Source: Aphrocallistes beatrix
Lineage: Eukaryota > Porifera > Hexactinellida > Sceptrulophora > Aphrocallistidae
NCBI GenBank assembly: GCA_963281255.1
Contig: OY725495.1
Span: forward strand, 4,092,001-4,156,000
Reading direction: 5' to 3'
DNA length: 64,000 bases
Every line of letters begins with the position of its first letter. The first letter of the stretch is position 1. Under the pieces are notes generated by a model that saw nothing but the letters and a program-made list of their open reading frames with translations, made no database searches and was not told the DNA's origin. A program made the translations under genes and the position numbers. This document shows, piece after piece, positions 53,065 through 63,071 of this stretch.

Positions 53065-56000
53065 CTAATAACGGAAACTATCCGATAGAATTTCTTTATC
53101 TTGAGAACCGAATGTTCCTACACTCACATTCAGTCCTTTAATCTTCACATCAGAAAACGGTCTCTCTTTAAAATCCTTTTCTGTGGACAACTTGGAACCT
53201 CTGCGGTTGTCGATAGGTGATCGGGTTTTCGACTTTCCTCCACTGGCAATAGTCCAAAAGCCAATTTCTTTAAGATCATCTCGACCAATCCTCTTCTTTA
53301 AAATTTTCCGTAAAATTAATAATTGTAATTTCAAACGTAATTCCGCATTCAAAAGACAGTAAAAAATAAAGATGAAAACGCCTTGGTAACAGTTAAAGAT
53401 TAAGAACAGCCACTGGAACACTTGGGAAGCGGTGTGGTTAATCGAATTCAGTGCGAAAACACCGAAAATCCAAGTTATCCCCAAGATCGGGACCATGAGA
53501 AGAGTAGCTTTGACAGCACTCGCAAGGCCTTTAGCCAGAGTTTCGCTCTGAGAAGTCTTCATGGTAGAAGCTCTCATCTTCTTTCGTTGCAACTGCAATC
53601 GAACAATGAATGCGAGGATGACGAAGAGAAGAATCGTGTTGAGAGCGATTATGAAGAGAGCTGGTCCAATGAAGGCCCAGTATCTCCCTCTACGTCGAGG
53701 CAGCCAGCAGTTGGAAGTGGCAGATCGGACATCCGAACTCCCGGAGAGAGGATAGTGCCCGTAGTCACAGATGGAAATCCCCAGCGTCACTGAAACTATA
53801 ATGATTGGGAGAAGATATGCAACGCAAGCGTAGACGATTTTTAACCAGAACTGCTTGATGAAAGGGCGCTTGATTAGGATCAACGCATTCACAGCCTCGA
53901 TTAACATCCATAGAAACGAGACAAGGAGAATGTAATGCAGCAGTGCCGCTATTATTAGACACAACTCCTGAATCTCATTTCTTTCAATCCCGAAAACGAA
54001 AATAATCTGCGAGAGCAAGATTGAGAAGATTAGATTTCGGTGCACGAAAAGAACAGATTCGGATATCGCTAGTTTGAGAAAATGCAAGAGAAGTGAGATT
54101 ATCAAGAAAATGATCGAAATGGACAATCCAATGTAACTAAAAATAGACATTTCAGATCCACTCGAGTAGTAGGGATCCGGACTCATCAGAATCGCGAAAC
54201 TTGTCAAGTGTGTGCAATTACAGAAAGTATGCGTACCATTTGACTGTGGTAGTTTCGTACAAACGATTGTCTCCCATTCCACACTCCCTGACATTCCTAT
54301 TGTGTAATCCGTCGTGTAGACACACTGGGAGTTTATAAGCGAGGTGTCAGAATGTTGGAATACTATGATTAGCCCTTCATTGAGCTCACTCGTGTCTACG
54401 TTACATTTCCGACTCGAAATAGAAGCGGAGAGATGGTCACTATTCACTACTTGATTTGGTGCCTCTACAACATCAACGTCGCGGCAATACCAAGATTCAA
54501 AACGTGTGAAATTTCTAACCACATTCGCTGTAAGAAAGGGCTGGATATTTTTAATGTTAAAAAAGTTAGCGGCGGTTTGGCAACTCTCAATTGAGACGTT
54601 TCTAAGTGAACTGTCAATTGCCGAAAAAGTAGCAGATTCGATTGCTTCCAAAGGAATGTCAATCCTTGCTTCCCCAGAACTAGTGTTGAATGTGACTACG
54701 AATCCGCTGTCTGTCTCTACCCTCTGGATGTCTACTAGAATATTCTCCGTTTCGATAACTATTCGTGTCTGGTTGCCTTCAGAGAAGAGAGTATGCACAA
54801 GATTCTGGGTTAGGACTTCGGTTGAGCTTAGGACACTGATTATGGATGTTTGGACGGACATCGGATCGAATGCCTGAATCGTGACTAGGATCTCAACATC
54901 CACGATGTTACTAGCGACTTCAAATATCTCAGAAGCTAGTTTGGTTGGGATGTAACTTCTCTGGAGTTGGATGAAAGAATCTGACTTTGAAGCAATCGTC
55001 TGGAAAAGTTTGACAACTTGTAAGTAGTCACTCACGAGCAGATTCGAACCGTTCAAAGTCGACGATAGCTCCCTCGATATGTTACCGAGTTTGTCAGTGA
55101 ATTCAGCGTCGATGGGAGAAAGATCGTTCAAACTGTCAGTGAGGAGTAAAATCTCAGGAGAGAGACAGTTAGAAACATCAGGGAACTCCCATACAGCTGA
55201 TGGACTACATTTCCTACGAGCAAACTCCTGAGCATTATTCGGGCAGATAATAGCAATTGTTGTATTTCGTGAGGTTGCCATCCAATCAAAACCGGAGTCA
55301 GAAACGAACCCACAAAAAGGCGATTGAAGTGTGCTTTCGCAGAACAAATGAGAACCGTTGGTGGTAGGGAAATAACCGACATTGCAAATGCACGCATAAG
55401 AACCATCCTTGTTAAAACACACAGAATTGTCTGGACATAGACCTAAATCGCATTCATTCGTATCCACACAATCTTTGGTAACTGTAAGACTAAATCCTTC
55501 GTTACAAAAGCATCCAAAACTCCCAATAAAATCTCTGCACTCAGCTCCTGTACCGCATGGGGAAGAGGTGCATTCATCGATATCTTCACACTGCATTGGA
55601 TCAGCAGTTGGCTCAAATCCAGTTTTACAATCACAAGCATAGGAACCCAGTGTATTCCTGCAATCAGTCGATTCTCGATGACAGAGATCGGATTGTGCAT
55701 TACACTCATTATTATCAATACAATTCAATGAGATATCTTTGAAAAACCCTGGAAGGCATTTGCAATCATAACTACCAACCGTGTTGAAACAGTACGTGTT
55801 GGCTGAGCAGGTGTACGTCCCCAATACACACTCATTCACGTCTACACATCCATCATGAAAGCTTCTGTATGAATAGCCTGGGTTACATGCACACGAGTAG
55901 TTGCCGATCCCATTAACACACAGGGCAGTATTGCATATACTGATGTTGTCACTGCATTCATTGATGTCTTCACACGTTGTAGGATTCAACAGTCGAAACC

Positions 56001-59000
56001 CACTGTAACATTGGCACATGTATGAGCCTATCGTGTTGAGGCAGTTACCACTCGTTACGCCGTTAAATGAACAAACTTCTTGAAGGGATGTACACTCGTC
56101 GAAATCTTCACAAGAGTTGTTGATAAACATTTGTCCAATTTGGCATGAAACGCAGGCAAAACCTCCCACAGTGTTAGTACAGTTTTGATTGAGTGAACAG
56201 TTGTGTGTACCTAACATACACTCATTCTTATCAATACAGCTGTTCAGAATTAGCTCGAATCCAGGATTACAAACACAGGAAAACGAACCTACGTTATTCA
56301 CACAAGTACGGAACTCCCCACAGCTAACCTCGCCACTGGAACATTCATCTTTATCCATACAAACTAGACCATGCTTCTCATAGCCAGTGACACAATCACA
56401 TTCATATGAACCAATTGTGTTGTTACAGACAGAATTGGGTGGGCAGTTTGCAGTGTTAGCAGTGCACTCATCGAAATCAACGCAATTTCCATTTGATTCT
56501 GAAAAGCCTAAGTCGCAAGGACAGCTGTAAGAACCGAAGTTGTTGAAACAGTGAGCATTTGGCGGACAAGAGTAGCTCATCAACTGACATTCATTGATAT
56601 CATCGCACAAGCCAAGGGTAGCCTCAACGAATCCGATTTCACACACACAGTCATAGCTCCCGTTAGTATTGACACAGGTTGAGTTAGGCTGACAGGTGAC
56701 AAGTGATGGTACCCCGCATTCATTGATATCTACGCATTCTTGTGTAGTGTTTTCGTAACCAAGGTTGCATTCACATATAAATGAGCTGAGGGTGTTGTTG
56801 CAGTGTGAATTAATGGGACAGGAATAGTTCATTGTTTGACACTCATCCAGATCTTCACAAGATCCTGCCACATCTTCAAAAAATCCCAAATTGCAAACAC
56901 AATCGTAGTTCCCATTCCTGTTCACACAGGTTGAATTAGGTTGACAAGGGAAAATCAAAGGTGTCTGACATTCGTCTATATCTACACATTCTTGTGCAAC
57001 GCTTTCGTAACCCTGGTTACATTGACACACATAAGAACCAAATGTATTGTTACAATTTGAGTTCATTGGACAGGAAATGTTAGTTGTTTGACACTCATCT
57101 ACATCACTACACACTCCCATAACATCCTCTGAGAATCCGTTATCACACTCACAATCATAACTCCCATTATAATTCACACAGGTCGAATTAGGTTGACAAG
57201 CTAATAGTGAAGGCATCTGGCATTCATTGATATCTACGCATTCTTGTGTAGTGTTTTCGTAACCAAGGTTGCATTCACATATAAATGAGCTGAGGGTGTT
57301 GTTGCAGTGTGAATTAATGGGACAGGAATAGTTCATTGTTTGACACTCATCCAGATCTTCACAAGATCCTGCCACATCTTCAAAAAATCCCAAATTACAA
57401 ACACAATCGTAGTTCCCATTCCTGTTCGCACAGGTCGAATTAGGTTGACAAGGGAATAGTGAAGGCATCTGGCATTCATCTATATCTACGCATTCTTGTG
57501 CAACGCTTTCGTAACCCTGGTTACATTGACACACATAAGAACCAAATGTATTGTTACAACTTGAGTTCATTGGACAGGAAATGTTCGTTGTTAGACACTC
57601 ATCTACATCACTACATATTCCCATAACATCCTCTGAGAATCCGTTATCACACACACAATCATAACTCCCATTATAATTGACACAGGTCGAATTAGGTTGA
57701 CAAGGGAATAGTGAAGGCATCTGGCATTCATCTATATCTACACATTCTTGTGCAACGCTTTCGTAACCCTGGTTACATTGACACACATAAGAACCAAATG
57801 TATTGTTACAACTTGAGTTCATTGGACAGGAAATGTTCGTTGTTAGACACTCATCTACATCACTACATATTCCCATAACATCCTCTGAGAATCCGTTATC
57901 ACACATACAATCATAACTCCCATTATAATTGACACAGGTCGAATTAGGTTGACAAGCTAATAGTGAAGGCATCTGGCATTCATCTATATCTACGCATTCT
58001 TGTGCAACGCTTTCGTAACCCTGGTTACATTGACACACATAAGAACCAAATGTATTGTTACAACTTGAGTTCATTGGACAGGAAATGTTCGTTGTTAGAC
58101 ACTCATCTACATCACTACATATTCCCATAACATCCTCTGAGAATCCGTTATCACACACACAATCATAACTCCCATTATAATTGACACAGGTCGAATTAGG
58201 TTGACAAGGGAATAGTGAAGGCATCTGGCATTCATCTATATCTACACATTCTTGTGCAACGCTTTCGTAACCCTGGTTACATTGACACACATAAGAACCA
58301 AATGTATTGTTACAACTTGAGTTCATTGGACAGGAAATGTTCGTTGTTAGACACTCATCTACATCACTACATATTCCCATAACATCCTCTGAGAATCCGT
58401 TATCACACATACAATCATAACTCCCATCATAATTGACACAGGTCGAATTAGGTTGACAAGCGAATAGTGAAGGCATCTGGCATTCATCTATATCTACACA
58501 TTCTTGTGCAACGCTTTCGTAACCCTGGTTACATTGACACACATAAGAACCAAATGTATTGTTACAACTTGAGTTCATTGGACAGGAAATGTTCGTTGTT
58601 TGACACTCATCTACATCACTACACACTCCCATAACATCCTCTGAGAATCCGTTATCACACACACAATCATAACTCCCATTAGAATTGACACAGGTCGAAT
58701 TAGGTTGACAAGGGAAAATCAAAGGTGTCTGACATTCGTCTATATCCACACATTCCTGTGCGACGTTTCCGTAACCAGGATCGCACTCACAACCATAAGA
58801 GCCTATAGTATTATTACAATGAGAATTCGGTGGACAGTTCGTATTAGAGAACGAGCACTCATTGATATCAACGCAAAGTTCAGACCCATTCTTCATGAAA
58901 CCAGGCGTACAGTTACATAAATAACTTCCAACTGTATTCACACAGGTCGAGTTCGGTGAGCATTGAAAGAGTGCAGAGTTAGTGCACTCATTCACATCAT

Positions 59001-60342
59001 CACAAAAACCGGACAGATTCTCATTAAATCCTTCCTGGCACAGACAAGAATAATTCCCAAAAGTGTTCTCACAAATGGAATTAGCGGGACAATTGTAAAG
59101 TGAAGAATTCAGGCATTCGTCGATATCAACACAGTCAAGAGAGTTTGAAGAATTCGTAAAATTCAAGCCTGGGTGACAGACACATTGAAAAGTACCCGAA
59201 AAGTCAAAACAGGTAGAATTAACAGGACATAGGCCTAAAGCACAGCCCTTGATTTCAACACAGTTTCTCCTGGTCGCATCTAGCGTGTAGTTCATTGGAC
59301 AGGAACAGGTTGCATTCATTGAGACGAGATCGAGATTACAAATCCCTAGAGCGCCGCAATCGAATCCATCGCAAGGATGTGTACAGACGTATCCGTTCCC
59401 TTCGTAACCAGTGTCACAGGTACAAACTGGCCAATCAGAAACTGAAGAACAAGAACCGAAATTAGAACATTGCGTATTCTGACACACAGCCTCACAACCA
59501 CTTGGGTCTAATGTTATGTCTGAAATCTTCTGACCAGCCAAACTGCTCGGATAACCACAGGTAGCTCCAGCTGTTCCCGAATTAGAAAACTTTGTAGGTT
59601 GAGATTTAATCAGAAATTGCAAATCGATCAAATAGCAGTCACAAATGAATGGGTTACCACCTAAGGTTACTACCCCAGCTGAGTCTAAAATAGAACTCAA
59701 GTTTGAATTGATTCTGACGATATTATTTCCGCTCAAATAAATATAATTGAAACTCACACCAGATATAGGGAAAGGCCGCGAACTCAAAAGGTTGAGGGAA
59801 TTATCTCGAATATCAAACTGGGTTAGACTTGTGGAAGAGAATATGAAGTCTGGGAGGTGTTGAATCTGGTTTTCTTTGAGTAAAACCGCTCCGAGACTCG
59901 ATACATTATCAAAAGATCCTTGTTCAATCTCAGTAATCTGATTGCTTTGCATATCGAGGTCTACGAGAGAAGTTATCCCATTGAAAAAGTGTGGTCTAAT
60001 TCTCTTGAAAGAATTGTCCGATAAATCGAGGTTAATCAATTGAGTTTCTAAACCTGAAAAAGCGCCTGATTCAATCTCACTGACATTGGAGAATTGTATC
60101 GTAATTCTATTCACGGAACTATAACCAACGAAAGAATTTGTCTTCAGCGTTTGTATTTGACAAACTGAACAAACAAAAGTGGTGAAAGAGGTTATGTCTG
60201 CACCAACAACTTCAGAGGGAATCTCAGTGATGTCTCTACACGTGATGGAAGTGCCTGCACAAAAACATACCATACCACACGTGACAGACAAGGAGAAAAC
60301 TGAGTTTAGGAGTGAGAGAGAGATGAAGAGTTGCAGGTACAT
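53065..60342 (-). CDS. Giant single-exon adhesion GPCR: LRR + about 33 EGF + GAIN/GPS + 7TM
   Basis: The uninterrupted ORF has 2,425 residues. A signal peptide (about 1-19) precedes a Cys-rich LRR cap and about six leucine-rich repeats (about 50-200; LINLDLSDNSFKRI, LVDLDMQSNQITEI). An LRR C-terminal cap follows (about 205-262). From about 284 to 1668 come about 33 EGF-like domains, mostly calcium-binding (D-I/V-D-E-C start, CxNxxGSYxC core). Then come a hormone-receptor-like Cys region (about 1675-1725), a GAIN region and a GPS with CNCTHLTSF, where self-cleavage would fall between Leu and Thr near residue 2045. Seven membrane spans of the adhesion/secretin type follow (about 2064-2330) and a basic cytoplasmic tail. 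EGF plus 7TM recalls the ADGRE/CD97 group, but the LRR part is unlike them. No intron, stop or frame break is present. Confidence 0.95.
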   Translation of the reverse strand: MYLQLFISLSLLNSVFSLSVTCGMVCFCAGTSITCRDITEIPSEVVGADITSFTTFVCSVCQIQTLKTNSFVGYSSVNRITIQFSNVSEIESGAFSGLETQLINLDLSDNSFKRIRPHFFNGITSLVDLDMQSNQITEIEQGSFDNVSSLGAVLLKENQIQHLPDFIFSSTSLTQFDIRDNSLNLLSSRPFPISGVSFNYIYLSGNNIVRINSNLSSILDSAGVVTLGGNPFICDCYLIDLQFLIKSQPTKFSNSGTAGATCGYPSSLAGQKISDITLDPSGCEAVCQNTQCSNFGSCSSVSDWPVCTCDTGYEGNGYVCTHPCDGFDCGALGICNLDLVSMNATCSCPMNYTLDATRRNCVEIKGCALGLCPVNSTCFDFSGTFQCVCHPGLNFTNSSNSLDCVDIDECLNSSLYNCPANSICENTFGNYSCLCQEGFNENLSGFCDDVNECTNSALFQCSPNSTCVNTVGSYLCNCTPGFMKNGSELCVDINECSFSNTNCPPNSHCNNTIGSYGCECDPGYGNVAQECVDIDECQTPLIFPCQPNSTCVNSNGSYDCVCDNGFSEDVMGVCSDVDECQTTNISCPMNSSCNNTFGSYVCQCNQGYESVAQECVDIDECQMPSLFACQPNSTCVNYDGSYDCMCDNGFSEDVMGICSDVDECLTTNISCPMNSSCNNTFGSYVCQCNQGYESVAQECVDIDECQMPSLFPCQPNSTCVNYNGSYDCVCDNGFSEDVMGICSDVDECLTTNISCPMNSSCNNTFGSYVCQCNQGYESVAQECVDIDECQMPSLLACQPNSTCVNYNGSYDCMCDNGFSEDVMGICSDVDECLTTNISCPMNSSCNNTFGSYVCQCNQGYESVAQECVDIDECQMPSLFPCQPNSTCVNYNGSYDCVCDNGFSEDVMGICSDVDECLTTNISCPMNSSCNNTFGSYVCQCNQGYESVAQECVDIDECQMPSLFPCQPNSTCANRNGNYDCVCNLGFFEDVAGSCEDLDECQTMNYSCPINSHCNNTLSSFICECNLGYENTTQECVDINECQMPSLLACQPNSTCVNYNGSYDCECDNGFSEDVMGVCSDVDECQTTNISCPMNSNCNNTFGSYVCQCNQGYESVAQECVDIDECQTPLIFPCQPNSTCVNRNGNYDCVCNLGFFEDVAGSCEDLDECQTMNYSCPINSHCNNTLSSFICECNLGYENTTQECVDINECGVPSLVTCQPNSTCVNTNGSYDCVCEIGFVEATLGLCDDINECQLMSYSCPPNAHCFNNFGSYSCPCDLGFSESNGNCVDFDECTANTANCPPNSVCNNTIGSYECDCVTGYEKHGLVCMDKDECSSGEVSCGEFRTCVNNVGSFSCVCNPGFELILNSCIDKNECMLGTHNCSLNQNCTNTVGGFACVSCQIGQMFINNSCEDFDECTSLQEVCSFNGVTSGNCLNTIGSYMCQCYSGFRLLNPTTCEDINECSDNISICNTALCVNGIGNYSCACNPGYSYRSFHDGCVDVNECVLGTYTCSANTYCFNTVGSYDCKCLPGFFKDISLNCIDNNECNAQSDLCHRESTDCRNTLGSYACDCKTGFEPTADPMQCEDIDECTSSPCGTGAECRDFIGSFGCFCNEGFSLTVTKDCVDTNECDLGLCPDNSVCFNKDGSYACICNVGYFPTTNGSHLFCESTLQSPFCGFVSDSGFDWMATSRNTTIAIICPNNAQEFARRKCSPSAVWEFPDVSNCLSPEILLLTDSLNDLSPIDAEFTDKLGNISRELSSTLNGSNLLVSDYLQVVKLFQTIASKSDSFIQLQRSYIPTKLASEIFEVASNIVDVEILVTIQAFDPMSVQTSIISVLSSTEVLTQNLVHTLFSEGNQTRIVIETENILVDIQRVETDSGFVVTFNTSSGEARIDIPLEAIESATFSAIDSSLRNVSIESCQTAANFFNIKNIQPFLTANVVRNFTRFESWYCRDVDVVEAPNQVVNSDHLSASISSRKCNVDTSELNEGLIIVFQHSDTSLINSQCVYTTDYTIGMSGSVEWETIVCTKLPQSNGTHTFCNCTHLTSFAILMSPDPYYSSGSEMSIFSYIGLSISIIFLIISLLLHFLKLAISESVLFVHRNLIFSILLSQIIFVFGIERNEIQELCLIIAALLHYILLVSFLWMLIEAVNALILIKRPFIKQFWLKIVYACVAYLLPIIIVSVTLGISICDYGHYPLSGSSDVRSATSNCWLPRRRGRYWAFIGPALFIIALNTILLFVILAFIVRLQLQRKKMRASTMKTSQSETLAKGLASAVKATLLMVPILGITWIFGVFALNSINHTASQVFQWLFLIFNCYQGVFIFIFYCLLNAELRLKLQLLILRKILKKRIGRDDLKEIGFWTIASGGKSKTRSPIDNRRGSKLSTEKDFKERPFSDVKIKGLNVSVGTFGSQDKEILSDSFRY
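57480..58740 (-). repeat. 252-bp tandem array encoding EGF pairs
   Basis: Inside the adhesion GPCR, a two-EGF module of 84 codons (DVDECLTTNISCPMNSSCNN followed by a DIDECQMPSL EGF) is repeated about five times, with a period of exactly 252 bp. Anchor sites are near 58603, 58351, 58099, 57847 and 57595. Units differ by only a few bases. A second partial duplication involves the DLDECQTMNYSCPINSHCNN module (about 56750-56870 and 57230-57350). Confidence 0.9.
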
Positions 60343-61090
60343 CGAAAGGTTTGGGTTGCTAGCTCTAAAGTAGGAATATATTAGTCACAAAAGCCGTGGA
60401 ACATGGGGCGGCCTCACTTTTGAGAGGCATCTGATAGGTAGGCCTGGGGAGGCTAGGGGATATATAGGGGCAGATAGGGGAGGCTAATAGGTAGAGAGGG
60501 GTGGTCATGACCAGAGGAGTTTTCGACGACCCTGTTAGTCACAGATAAGGACAGGACGGATGGGAGGGGGCTAGTGCTCTTAGGGTGACGAAGAGGAAAT
60601 ACCGTCTAATATACAAGACCATTAGACCTGGAATGGCTGGGAAAGCCTTGGCCATCTACACTATTTTTACAAAAAATAGTAGACATTTTGGGAAAGTCAA
60701 CCACTTTAAATGTAGAATACCGAGCATTTATATGGCTTCACTGGCATAGAAAATGGCTGGGAGACATCCACGATATCGGGGACACTGTGTCCCCAGTGGG
60801 CATTCTACGGTTATATTCATTGCATGGCCTCCCCACCCAAAATGGCTAAACTGGAAATCGAGCGACACTTTCTAGGGGAAACCGTGTGTATAAACTTCTG
60901 AAGGCCTTGTTATGTGAAATTATTTTAACATAAATACTTACTGGACATGTCATAGAGTCACAATTCTCAATAATTATCACTGTTTTAAGGTTTTGAAGAA
61001 TTAAGTTTGTTAAAATATAAGCAAAGAATCTGTACTGACAATGTGAATCAATTCAAATAAGAGAATAAAATGTTCTAATTTCTAATTTGT
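60343..61090. other. Intergenic stretch upstream of the adhesion GPCR
   Basis: It contains G-rich, GGGGAGGCTA-type words (about 60430-60500) and a foldback-like piece with GGCCTCCCCACCCAAAATGG (about 60824), related to the 35247 element. No gene. Confidence 0.5.
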
Positions 61091-62311
61091 TCAGAGTTTA
61101 CAGTTTTCAGGAGGAATTCCTGCGTCTTTATTTCTCTCTTTCTTCCGATTTAACTCTTCGAAGAATTTCTGAATATCTTCCTTCGTAATTATCTTGCCTT
61201 CATTGGCGAAAGGTCTGAAGAAATCAGTGAATTCCTCTTTCAAATTATTGAACTGGTACAACATCTCAGTTTTCTGTAGCGGTGACATCATTTCACTGAA
61301 CGCGTCTACTCCGTTTGAGAACGAATCAGTGCTCTTAGCTTGGTTCTCATAATAAGTTATAGTGTCATTATCTTGTAAGAGAAACTCTATTTTCTTCGTT
61401 CTATACAAGCTGAGACAATCTTCGCATCGACATAGAGATTGGCGCCAATCTTCCGTAAATATCCCTGGTTGCCCATCTCCTGTTTCAGGCGGGGATGTGA
61501 GTGTTTGAAGCTGACATTTGGTCTCAGTTTCAGTTTCAGTTTTGAGGCGTTTGGGATTAATTTCGGTTGATTCTGATTTCCGCTTTAACGAATTCGTTTC
61601 TGAAGGTTTGCTGTTGCTAGTCGCAAGTGAATCTTCGCTTTTTTGTGCGATTTCATTTGAGGAACCTGGATTTTCTGTCCGAATCTCATCTTTTTCATCT
61701 GTTTTCGGTTGAATTTTGGCTGAACATTCCTCCATCTTGGTTTTATCCGTATAGAGAAATAGAAAGTGGTTGGCTGCCATACAACTGGGACAAACCAACT
61801 CACCGATTCCTTCAGAAGTTCCCAACCCACAATGCTCTAAATGATACCAATCCTCACACAGCACACACTGAATCATCTCCTCTTCTCCGTCGAATATCTT
61901 CTTACAGGTACAATACAGACCAAGGAAATTATCTCCATAAACGTTGCCTTCGTTGAATTCTGACTTTTCTGGATTCAGTTGGCATTTCCCATCTTTCAAA
62001 TGCCCGAATTTATCTTGATTCCCACAATCGCAGCGGAAATTACGTTTCGTATAAAGTTCTTCCACTTTATGTGAACTATGGCACTTCAGGCTGCAAGCCA
62101 GACAGATTCCACCGGGATATTTCCCTCCCTCGCCCGTTTCGTTTGGACTGCAGGTCAGACAGACAAACACTGGCTGACGGTACAAGTAACCTTGCTCATA
62201 GGTACATTTCTGGTCGCTAGTCCCTCCCAATATCACATTCACTTCTTGCTCTACTTCCAGCTCTCCTTGAATGATGTCTTCAACGGAGTAGGTCACGTCC
62301 TCCTCTGCCAT
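61091..62311 (-). CDS. UBR7: UBR7-type protein: UBR box + PHD-like finger
   Basis: This single-exon gene of 406 residues has ATG at 62311. The UBR box (about 36-112; CTYEQGYLYRQPVFVCLTC, GGICLACSLKCHSSHKVEEL, NFRCDCGN) is followed by a PHD-type finger (about 133-186; YCTCKKIFDGEEEMIQC, CEDWYHLEHCGL, CPSCMA). This is the arrangement of UBR7, a candidate E3 ubiquitin ligase that reads histone tails. A low-complexity acidic linker (about 200-290) precedes a conserved C-terminal region with CRCEDCLSLYR and FFRPFANEGKIITKEDIQKF. All zinc ligands appear to be present, and the length is near the human protein (425). Confidence 0.94.
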   Translation of the reverse strand: MAEEDVTYSVEDIIQGELEVEQEVNVILGGTSDQKCTYEQGYLYRQPVFVCLTCSPNETGEGGKYPGGICLACSLKCHSSHKVEELYTKRNFRCDCGNQDKFGHLKDGKCQLNPEKSEFNEGNVYGDNFLGLYCTCKKIFDGEEEMIQCVLCEDWYHLEHCGLGTSEGIGELVCPSCMAANHFLFLYTDKTKMEECSAKIQPKTDEKDEIRTENPGSSNEIAQKSEDSLATSNSKPSETNSLKRKSESTEINPKRLKTETETETKCQLQTLTSPPETGDGQPGIFTEDWRQSLCRCEDCLSLYRTKKIEFLLQDNDTITYYENQAKSTDSFSNGVDAFSEMMSPLQKTEMLYQFNNLKEEFTDFFRPFANEGKIITKEDIQKFFEELNRKKERNKDAGIPPENCKL

Positions 62312-62446
62312 TCTGTGCTAATATTCTAGAATGTAACACAGATTACAGCGATCAAATAGAGCAATTGGGAGATTTTGTAATTCAATTTATCGATTTCTAG
62401 TGAATTGTATTATTGTTCATGGCTTGTAATGGCTAGTGTCTTATAG

Positions 62447-62515
62447 AGACACAAGCGCGCTTCGCTTGCTTGCGCTGCGAGGCTAGCGGACACTTTGTGT
62501 CCGCTAGCCTAGGCT
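62447..62515. repeat. GC-rich hairpin repeat (copy 3)
   Basis: CAAGCGCGCTTCGCTTGCTT and GCGGACACTTTGTGTCCGCT match the ends of the repeats at 28290-28355 and 36345-36410. The GGACACTTTGTGTCC core is a palindrome. It lies in the promoter region of UBR7. Confidence 0.7.
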
Positions 62516-62770
62516 CACATTGATTCTTTATAAGGTGGACATATATAGACGTATATACAAATATGTATATACATATACACTGCCCTACCAAAAGTATTCG
62601 TACACCCCAATAATTCCCATACAAATTGTATAAATCGTATCTATTTTTGGAGTCAATAGTAATACGTAAATCAGTAACAGTTTAACTAAATTTGGCTTAA
62701 TATTCATATTCTACACACTCGATTTACTAATTTTAGTCTTTCAAATCAATTACTCTATTTACAAGTTAAA

Positions 62771-62950
62771 TACAGTCAGGGTCGCTTATTGTGAACCACC
62801 AGGGGACCAAATAATCGGTTCATAATAGAGATACTTCATATTAAGCGAACTTGATTCAATACAAATCCGATCTAAAAAATGAGATTGGCGCCGAGGTTAG
62901 TTCATAATAAACTAATGTTCATATTAAGCGGGTTCATAATAAACGATATA
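62771..62950. mobile_element. MITE, TACAGTCAGGGTCGCTTA family (copy 3, right end truncated)
   Basis: Starts TACAGTCAGGGTCGCTTATT; body as 24245-24400. The right end runs into a (TA)n microsatellite at about 62947-62965. Confidence 0.75.
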
Positions 62951-63071
62951 TATATATATATATATGTGTGTAAGCCCGGTATGTAAATAAATAGCTTTTC
63001 AATTTGAAGATATTAAATCTAAGTGCAGATTAAATAAATAAATAAGTTATATTCAATCAAAAAAAGGAAAA

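Noticed and set aside
53422..53793. Plus-strand frames of 64-123 codons within the adhesion GPCR
   Set aside because: Antisense shadows of a long, well-supported minus-strand coding region.
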